From Bacteroidales bacterium (GTDB lineage: Bacteria > Bacteroidota > Bacteroidia > Bacteroidales > UBA932), in NCBI GenBank assembly GCA_017471965.1, contig JAFURF010000019.1, forward strand, positions 1 to 36,962: a stretch of DNA of 36,962 bases. The letters are read 5' to 3'. Made by a program: the position numbers and the translations under genes. Numbering within the stretch: the first letter of the stretch is position 1; each line of letters begins with the position of its first letter. Below the pieces are notes generated by a model. It had not been told where the DNA came from, did not search any database, and saw nothing but the letters and a program-made list of their open reading frames with translations. Below, in pieces: positions 31,647 to 36,962 of the stretch.

Positions 31647-33911
31647 ATGAAGAGATCAATAATAATATCGTGGCTTCTTCTCGGACTGATTGTCAGTTCC
31701 TGTAGAGAAAGTTCACTTCAGGAGTCTGGTCAATACGGTTATCTTACCGTAGGCCTCGCTGATGAAGTGGACGCAGATGTGCAGGTGAAGGCTGATTCTG
31801 ATGCAGAAGCCGAAGAGATTGTCTACGGCTTGGAGATAATTGATTCCAAAGGCAATGTGGATGCTTCGTTCGCTGACCACAGGGAAGTTGTGGGAGAGCA
31901 GATAGAACTCCTGATGGACAGATATACTGTCAAGGCGACAAACGGAGAACCGCAGACCGGATTCAATCTACCATATTGGTATGGCGAAAATACAGTCAGG
32001 ATATATGCTGACAAGGAAGCGAATGTGACAGTGACATGCAAGATGCAGAAGATCAAGTTCAGTGTCCATTTCCCTGAAGAAGAGGAATTCACATCGAAAT
32101 TCAGGCAATACTCCCTGGAAGTGAAGGCTGACGAAGATGCTCTGACGTTCTCATCTGCTCCTTCCGAGGGACAGGGCTCGTTCAGGGATACTGCTTATTT
32201 TGCGGTCCCTGCCGACAGGAAACTGACCTATATCCTCAGAATGACGAACATTGACGGTGCTGAATATTCTGCCGCCTATGAGATTGAAGGGGTTTCTGCC
32301 GCGCAGCATTATCATTTCGACTTTAAACTTGGAGAAAGGGAAGAAATCAACGGAGCCCTGGTCCTCACTGTGCTTCTGAATGGAGAATATAGCGAGGAGA
32401 TATCACATGACATCCTCTTGAATTTCGACAGGCTCGCAATGCCTTCATATAGTCATCCTGCCGGTTTCGATCCGGATCAGGAAGGTATCGTCTATCCTCT
32501 TGGCAATGATGAGATCACGAAGAAACTCATGTTCTCCGCTCCAAGAAAGATCAAGAGTCTGGTCATCTCGCATCTCGATGCCAACCTCCTCGTGGAAGGA
32601 CTTCCTCAGGTTGTCGAATTCGTGAACATCAGTGAGGAAAGGAAGGCTATAGTCGACGAACTGGGCATTCTGTATTCTACAGTTACTGAGGAGTCTGATT
32701 ATGCCGAGTTGGATGTGACAGGTTTTGTCAAGAATCTGCCTATATCCCCGGAGAATGAACCATATCTCATGTCGTTCACAGTAATCGATACCGACAACAG
32801 ATACGCAAGATGTGACTTTGAGTTCACCATCGTATCTGATATCCAGGCTGAGACTCATTCTGCATTCCCATGGTCACGTTTCGTCATCCTTAAGGGAAAT
32901 TATTTCTCTCGAGTGGCTCCTGCCGGAATCACTTTCCAGTATAAGAAGACTTCCGATGCCGATTGGACTGAAATCGACCCTAGCCTAATAGAGGTTGATT
33001 CTCAGAACCTTACATTCTCGTACAGGCTCAACCATATCGACATGGATACCGAGTATGAGTTCCGTGCCACTTCGGATAAGGACAAGGCTGACGGCAAGAC
33101 TGCCGAGGCCAAGACATTCAGGACGTTTGCTTCAGAGAATGTCATAAATAACCTTGATCTTGATGACTGGTATGCCGATGGTGATGCATATTATCCGAAC
33201 GCTTCGTCATCATCTGACGAATGGGTATGGGATACTGCAAACGGCGGTACCGCCACACTCGGATATTATCCTACCAATCCTGAATCGGACATTGTCGCTG
33301 TCACTGGTGAAGGCAAGAAGGCTGCGAAGATGGTCAGCGTCTATGCTTCGGTCAAGTTTGCTGCAGGAAACATCTATACCGGAAAGTTCGCAAACATCAA
33401 CCTCGGACAGATGGGAGCCGAACTTGACTGGGGCGTCCTGTTTGATTCACGTCCTCTTGCCCTCAAGGGATATTTCAGATATGAACCCGCTTCAATCAAC
33501 AATGTGTCGTCAGGATATGAACACCTGGAAGGCCAGCCGGATATCTGTCAGATACAGATGTTCCTTACAGACTGGACCGGACCGTTCAGAATCAAGGCAT
33601 ATCAGAACAACCCTGAGTTTGTGGACTTCACCAGCAAGTCGATCCTTGCACATGGTGAGATCACCTGCAACGAGAATACCGTAGGTACGGAAGGTGCTGT
33701 AAACGGCTATATTCCATTTGTGATACCTCTTGAGTACAGATCACTGACTCAGCCTACCTATATCGTCATTTCTGCTGCGGCAAGCCGATATGGAGACTAT
33801 TTCGTCGGCGGCGAGGGCAGTACAATGTATCTCGACGAATTGGAACTGATCTATGATCCGGATCAGTTGACAGACGAACAGTTTGCAACTGTAATGAAGA
33901 ATATTTATTAA
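31647..33911 (+). CDS. DUF4493 / fn3-like / PCMD surface lipoprotein
   Basis: 754 residues. The lipobox IVSSC (Cys19) is followed by a DUF4493 domain (about 28-250; YGYLTVGLADE, PYWYGENTVRIYADKEANV). A beta-rich middle precedes an fn3-like domain (about 405-495; ITFQYKKTSDADWTEID, DTEYEFRATSD). The C-terminal PCMD domain (about 497-750) has NNLDLDDWY, FAAGNIYTGKF, GAELDWGVLFDSRP, QMFLTDW and SRYGDYFVGGEGSTMYLDE. Many of these motifs are shared nearly word for word with the gene at 34744, so the two PCMD domains are close paralogues. It overlaps the next gene by one base (TAATG). Confidence 0.85.
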   Translation: MKRSIIISWLLLGLIVSSCRESSLQESGQYGYLTVGLADEVDADVQVKADSDAEAEEIVYGLEIIDSKGNVDASFADHREVVGEQIELLMDRYTVKATNGEPQTGFNLPYWYGENTVRIYADKEANVTVTCKMQKIKFSVHFPEEEEFTSKFRQYSLEVKADEDALTFSSAPSEGQGSFRDTAYFAVPADRKLTYILRMTNIDGAEYSAAYEIEGVSAAQHYHFDFKLGEREEINGALVLTVLLNGEYSEEISHDILLNFDRLAMPSYSHPAGFDPDQEGIVYPLGNDEITKKLMFSAPRKIKSLVISHLDANLLVEGLPQVVEFVNISEERKAIVDELGILYSTVTEESDYAELDVTGFVKNLPISPENEPYLMSFTVIDTDNRYARCDFEFTIVSDIQAETHSAFPWSRFVILKGNYFSRVAPAGITFQYKKTSDADWTEIDPSLIEVDSQNLTFSYRLNHIDMDTEYEFRATSDKDKADGKTAEAKTFRTFASENVINNLDLDDWYADGDAYYPNASSSSDEWVWDTANGGTATLGYYPTNPESDIVAVTGEGKKAAKMVSVYASVKFAAGNIYTGKFANINLGQMGAELDWGVLFDSRPLALKGYFRYEPASINNVSSGYEHLEGQPDICQIQMFLTDWTGPFRIKAYQNNPEFVDFTSKSILAHGEITCNENTVGTEGAVNGYIPFVIPLEYRSLTQPTYIVISAAASRYGDYFVGGEGSTMYLDELELIYDPDQLTDEQFATVMKNIY

Positions 33912-34747
33912 TGAAGAGATGTTTATCAATATTGACCCTTGCGGTCCTTTTGTCAGGATCTGCCGCTGCCTCAGAAAAGGATGAGTCGGCGGAGGTCTTC
34001 GACAGGGGCGTCGGCAAGATGAATTCCGTGTTCATTCCGAAAGGCTATATCGGAGCGGGTCTTACGTTTTCATACAAGACATACGACCTTGGAAACAGTA
34101 CGGATGATGTAGGGTATTCCATGCTCTTTTCGCGTCTCTCCGGGCTTCAGGGCAACATGTATACCTTAGGGGTTTCTCCGTCATTCTCGTATTTTGTCGC
34201 TGACAACCTTTCCATCGGAGCCAGGTTCGACTATGACAGGACAAGCCTGGATGTGGGAAACCTCGGGCTGTCTCTCGGAGACCTCGCATCCATATCCATC
34301 AATGACTACCACATGCTTAAGAATTCATATTCCGGAGCGGTCGCCATGCGATATTACATGCCTATTGCCAACAGTAAGCGCATTGCAATGTTCGGAGAGG
34401 TCAGGCTTGGCTGCGAGATCGGCCAGTCTGTGTCCTATAAGGTCGAGAACGGAAGGAACCTCGGTACTTTCCAGGATATATATGGCGGTGGAATCAATGT
34501 GGTACCCGGCCTATGCGTCTTTGCAACGAATAATGTGTGCGTTGAAGTAGCAGTGGGAGTGTTGGGAATCAATTATCAGTATGTGAAACAGCAGACCAAT
34601 CTTGTGGAGGAGAGTGTTATGCATCAGAGCGGAGCCAACTTCAAGATCAATCCTCTTTCCATCAGTCTTGGAATGTCGTTCTATGTTCCGGTTGCCGATC
34701 CGGCAAAGAAGGCTGCACGTAAAGCAGAGAAAGGAGGTAGGAAATGA
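33911..34747 (+). CDS. Outer-membrane beta-barrel protein
   Basis: 278 residues. It is the only member of the seven-gene unit with a non-lipidated signal peptide (about 1-20, ending GSAAAS) and no lipobox cysteine. The rest alternates short amphipathic strands with turns (GYIGAGLTFSYKTYDL, LGVSPSFSYFVADNLSIGARFDYDR, SGAVAMRYYMPI, IAMFGEVRLGCEIG, LSISLGMSFYVPV). This is the pattern of an 8-10-stranded porin-type barrel. The charged Lys/Arg tail (AKKAARKAEKGGRK) follows the last strand. It could anchor or export the neighbouring lipoproteins, but this is inference from position. It overlaps the next gene by four bases (ATGA). Confidence 0.8.
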   Translation: MKRCLSILTLAVLLSGSAAASEKDESAEVFDRGVGKMNSVFIPKGYIGAGLTFSYKTYDLGNSTDDVGYSMLFSRLSGLQGNMYTLGVSPSFSYFVADNLSIGARFDYDRTSLDVGNLGLSLGDLASISINDYHMLKNSYSGAVAMRYYMPIANSKRIAMFGEVRLGCEIGQSVSYKVENGRNLGTFQDIYGGGINVVPGLCVFATNNVCVEVAVGVLGINYQYVKQQTNLVEESVMHQSGANFKINPLSISLGMSFYVPVADPAKKAARKAEKGGRK

Positions 34748-36354
34748 TGAAGAGAATGATTTTGCCGCTTCTTGCCGCTTTGATGACAGTCGTGGCATGT
34801 ATGAAGAATCCGTTGGATTATCCTCTGATGGTTGCTGAGATCACTGACTTTGAAGTCCAGGGACAGAAATCCGTGTCTATCGACGCAGCAAACAGGGTGG
34901 TTACTGTGGTTCTGGAGGAAACTGCAGACATGAAGAGTCTTCCTGTGCTTAAATATGCATATACTGAAGATGCGGTGCCGTCAGTACAACTTCCTGATGT
35001 GTTGGATCTTACCAGACCGTATACCTTGTCCTTCCATACCTATCCTGATCAGGCATACGAGTGGACGATACAGGCGACTCAGCCGATAGACCGCTACGTT
35101 AAATGTGACAACCTCATAGAGGCCGAATTTAATCCGGACAAGAAGACGATAGTGGCGTATTTTCCAGAAGAGCAGCCTCTTATGAATATCCGTTTCACTA
35201 AGATGAAACTCGAAGCCAGAGGTTCTCAGATTGACTCTACGTTCGGATATGTTTCGGTAAACGGCAAGGATCTGGCGACAAAGGACAAGATGCAGTTCCC
35301 GATTACACTGGATTGTGTGATTTCCAGAGAGTTCAAGGTCCTTTATAAGGACCAGGTCACAAGGTGGACCTTCACCGCAATACATAAGGTGATAGAACTC
35401 GAGGTCACTTCTGTCAATGCCTGGTGCTACAGGGCGGACATCAATGCCGTCTTCAAGGGTAGCGGATCTCCTGTTATAGAATATAAGGAGTCCGGCGCTC
35501 AGGAGTGGATTCCGCTTGCTACAGTTGTGAGCGGTACTAACATAACTGCCAGCGTCGACCAACTTACGGAATCGACCACCTACATTGCTCGCGTAGTCAA
35601 CGGAACCGAGGTAAGTGAAGAATTCCCGTTCACTACCGAGACTCCGGAGCAACTTCCGAACATGTCGTTTGACGAGTGGCATCAGGGCAATCCCGGAGGG
35701 TATACCTGGTATCCTATGCCGGAAGGTGTAGAGCAGGTCTGGGGTTGTGCCAACAGTGGTGTTAACATGATGTCAGCGGTGAATTCGACACGTCCTGACT
35801 ATGTGTTTACCGCTCAGCCTGGCGGTGCTGCAGTGCGGCTGGAAAGTGTAAAGGTGGTCGGCATGTTTGCTGCCGGAAACATATTCACCGGCCAGTTTGT
35901 CAAGGCTACCATTACCGGTGGTGTCGGAGCGGAACTTGACTGGGGTACTCCTTTCAAGTCACGTCCGAAGTCACTCAGGGGATATTATGCTTATGCTCCT
36001 AAAGTGGTCGACAATGCTTCCGATAAGTATAAGGACCTGATAGGAAAGATGGACAAATGCCAGATCATGGTCTTCCTTACCGATTGGGATGAACCGTTCC
36101 GTGTAATCACTGCAACCCAACAGTTCGTGGATCTAGAGAACGATCCTGGCATCATTGCCATGGGACGCATAGAGTCCGATGAAGATACGGGAGGCAAATA
36201 CAGGGAGTTTGAGTGCGTACTTGAATATAGGGACCTGGTACGCAAACCGAAATACATAGTTGCTGTCGCATGCTCAAGTCTTTATGGAGACTATTTCACA
36301 GGAGGCATGGGCTCAGTCATGTATGTCGATAACTGGGAATTCGTCTACGAGTAG
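34744..36354 (+). CDS. PCMD-domain surface lipoprotein, last gene of operon
   Basis: 536 residues, with a start overlapping the previous stop (ATGA). The lipobox is VVAC (Cys19). Residues about 25-220 form two tandem Ig/DUF5018-like strand-rich domains (ITDFEVQGQKSVSIDAANRVVTVVL, IRFTKMKLEARGSQIDSTFGYVSVNG). An fn3-like domain follows (about 222-298; VIEYKESGAQEWIPLA, TYIARVVNGTEV). The C-terminal PCMD domain (about 302-536) shares FAAGNIFTGQF, GAELDWGTPFKSRPKSLRGYY, MVFLTDWDEPFR and YGDYFTGGMGSVMYVDNWEFVYE with the gene at 31647. PCMD is named for its occurrence near carbohydrate-metabolism genes; its biochemical activity is not established. Confidence 0.85.
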   Translation: MMKRMILPLLAALMTVVACMKNPLDYPLMVAEITDFEVQGQKSVSIDAANRVVTVVLEETADMKSLPVLKYAYTEDAVPSVQLPDVLDLTRPYTLSFHTYPDQAYEWTIQATQPIDRYVKCDNLIEAEFNPDKKTIVAYFPEEQPLMNIRFTKMKLEARGSQIDSTFGYVSVNGKDLATKDKMQFPITLDCVISREFKVLYKDQVTRWTFTAIHKVIELEVTSVNAWCYRADINAVFKGSGSPVIEYKESGAQEWIPLATVVSGTNITASVDQLTESTTYIARVVNGTEVSEEFPFTTETPEQLPNMSFDEWHQGNPGGYTWYPMPEGVEQVWGCANSGVNMMSAVNSTRPDYVFTAQPGGAAVRLESVKVVGMFAAGNIFTGQFVKATITGGVGAELDWGTPFKSRPKSLRGYYAYAPKVVDNASDKYKDLIGKMDKCQIMVFLTDWDEPFRVITATQQFVDLENDPGIIAMGRIESDEDTGGKYREFECVLEYRDLVRKPKYIVAVACSSLYGDYFTGGMGSVMYVDNWEFVYE

Positions 36355-36410
36355 AGCAGTCATCTGTTCTTATATTACATCCGACCGGAACTTTGCACCG
36401 GTGACCCCCA

Positions 36411-36425
36411 CCTCCCTTCGGGAGG
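36411..36425. repeat. REP-like GC-rich hairpin
   Basis: CCTCCC and GGGAGG arms enclose a 3-base loop, inside a CACCCCC- and GAGGGTGG-rich context that can extend the pairing. It lies 57 bp after the last gene of the operon and may act as a terminator or mRNA 3'-end stabiliser; no T tract follows. Confidence 0.5.
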
Positions 36426-36606
36426 CACCCCCTGGCCGAGGGTGGCAAGGTTCTATTTACAACGTCATGTTATAATGTTCTGTGTAGAAGATATTGTCGG
36501 AATGCATTATAGCGACATGTGATCTGTTTACTTGTTACGATGTAGAGATGATCATCTTCGGATGTTGACAGCGACTACGCTGTTTCACTACTTTTCAGTA
36601 TAAAAT

Positions 36607-36644
36607 CAGGTTGTACATGAAATAGCGGTTTTATGTACAACCTG
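36607..36644. repeat. 12-bp inverted repeat, stem-loop 1
   Basis: CAGGTTGTACAT (36607-36618) and ATGTACAACCTG (36633-36644) are perfect arms around a 14-base loop. The block TTTTATGTACAAC on its right side recurs 74 bp later in stem-loop 2. Confidence 0.65.
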
Positions 36645-36680
36645 TGCTGTTTTTCAGTTCAAATGATGCTGTGTTGCGCC

Positions 36681-36717
36681 ACGTTGGACATGTCTGGAGT
36701 TGTTTTATGTACAACGT
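36681..36717. repeat. 11-bp inverted repeat, stem-loop 2
   Basis: ACGTTGGACAT (36681-36691) and ATGTACAACGT (36707-36717) pair with one mismatch around a 15-base loop. Both arm sequence and spacing resemble stem-loop 1, and a TTTTTCAGTTCAAAT before it echoes TTTTCAGTATAAAAT before stem-loop 1. This points to a 74-bp imperfect tandem duplication. Confidence 0.55.
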
Positions 36718-36962
36718 CTTTATCTGCGGCTGCCCTTGAATGATAGAGCCGGAAAACTACATGTTATTTGTGTCAGACCTGACTGAGGAATAGTCGTCTG
36801 AGTATTATAAAGATAGTCTGTTTGTCACTTGAAGTGTTTTATGCACCAGGCGATTCAGAATGACAGTGTCGGATGTGGTATAATGCCAGATATAATGAAT
36901 ACGGCAAAAATACGATGGCTTTTGAGGGTGTTCTGTCGTCCGGACTGCCATCCCTTGGAGTC

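Larger units (their letters stand above)
36355..36962. other. Non-coding tail, 608 bp
   Basis: No frame longer than about 70 codons with protein-like character was found here. It holds a GC-rich hairpin (36411-36425), two related stem-loops (36607-36717) and AT-rich filler. A short frame starting ATG at 36883 or 36895 runs off the right edge (MNTAKIRWLLRVFC...); it could be the start of a gene but is too short to judge. Confidence 0.6.

Noticed and set aside
34981-35682. 233-codon minus-strand frame opposite the last PCMD gene
   Set aside because: It is antisense to a gene with a lipobox, an fn3-like domain and a paralogue in the same operon, and has no family features of its own.
25081-36354. 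Polysaccharide utilisation locus
   Set aside because: There is no SusC-type TonB-dependent receptor, SusD, glycoside hydrolase or hybrid sensor in the operon, only lipoproteins and one small barrel.
36883-36962. Partial gene running off the right edge
   Set aside because: Only about 22-26 codons are visible, with no family signature; it is mentioned in the non-coding tail but not called as a gene.

Overview
The window looks like chromosomal DNA of a gut-type member of the Bacteroidales (Bacteroidota). This rests on many promoters with the Bacteroides -7 element TAnnTTTG and no consistent Shine-Dalgarno sequence. It also rests on lineage-typical families: fimbrillin-like, DUF4493 and PCMD surface lipoproteins, BACON domains, a DUF2795 protein, FISUMP domains and OmpA-type barrels ending in a coiled coil plus peptidoglycan-binding domain. 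I cannot place it to genus from sequence alone. I saw no rRNA, tRNA, CRISPR array, transposase, integrase or phage gene.

Layout. 1-230 is intergenic with inverted repeats. 230-4682 holds a secreted SUMF1-like/sialidase-like fusion (minus), an alpha/beta hydrolase and a secreted two-domain FISUMP protein (plus). 4710-5967 is an AAA ATPase of the DUF4143 type behind an unusual inverted repeat that overlaps its promoter; it looks A+T-richer than its surroundings and may be acquired. 6109-12091 is mostly core metabolism: a DUF2795 protein, folE, htpG, an acyl-CoA ligase and a HAD phosphatase, with a highly structured repeat-bearing intergenic stretch at 9158-9466.

12097-15250 is a minus-strand operon, aguA-aguB-purT, predicted to turn agmatine into putrescine and carry out formate-dependent purine synthesis. 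15346-19224 holds three OmpA-family paralogues in a row, each with its own textbook terminator; two share an almost identical C-terminal half at the DNA level. 19305-23495 is a second operon, topoisomerase IV subunit B - plsC-like acyltransferase - acyl-CoA ligase. A BACON/Ig-like lipoprotein (23571-24944) is transcribed divergently from the next block.

25081-36354 is the most distinctive part: seven co-directional genes with gaps of 2-27 bp or overlaps of 1-4 bp. Six encode lipoproteins (DUF4493-type, fimbrillin-type, and three that end in an fn3-like plus PCMD-like module) and one encodes a non-lipidated outer-membrane beta-barrel. I read this as a single operon building a cell-surface assembly, perhaps for adhesion or glycan binding; the function is inferred, not shown. 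The last 608 bp have no convincing gene but carry REP-like and paired stem-loop structures.
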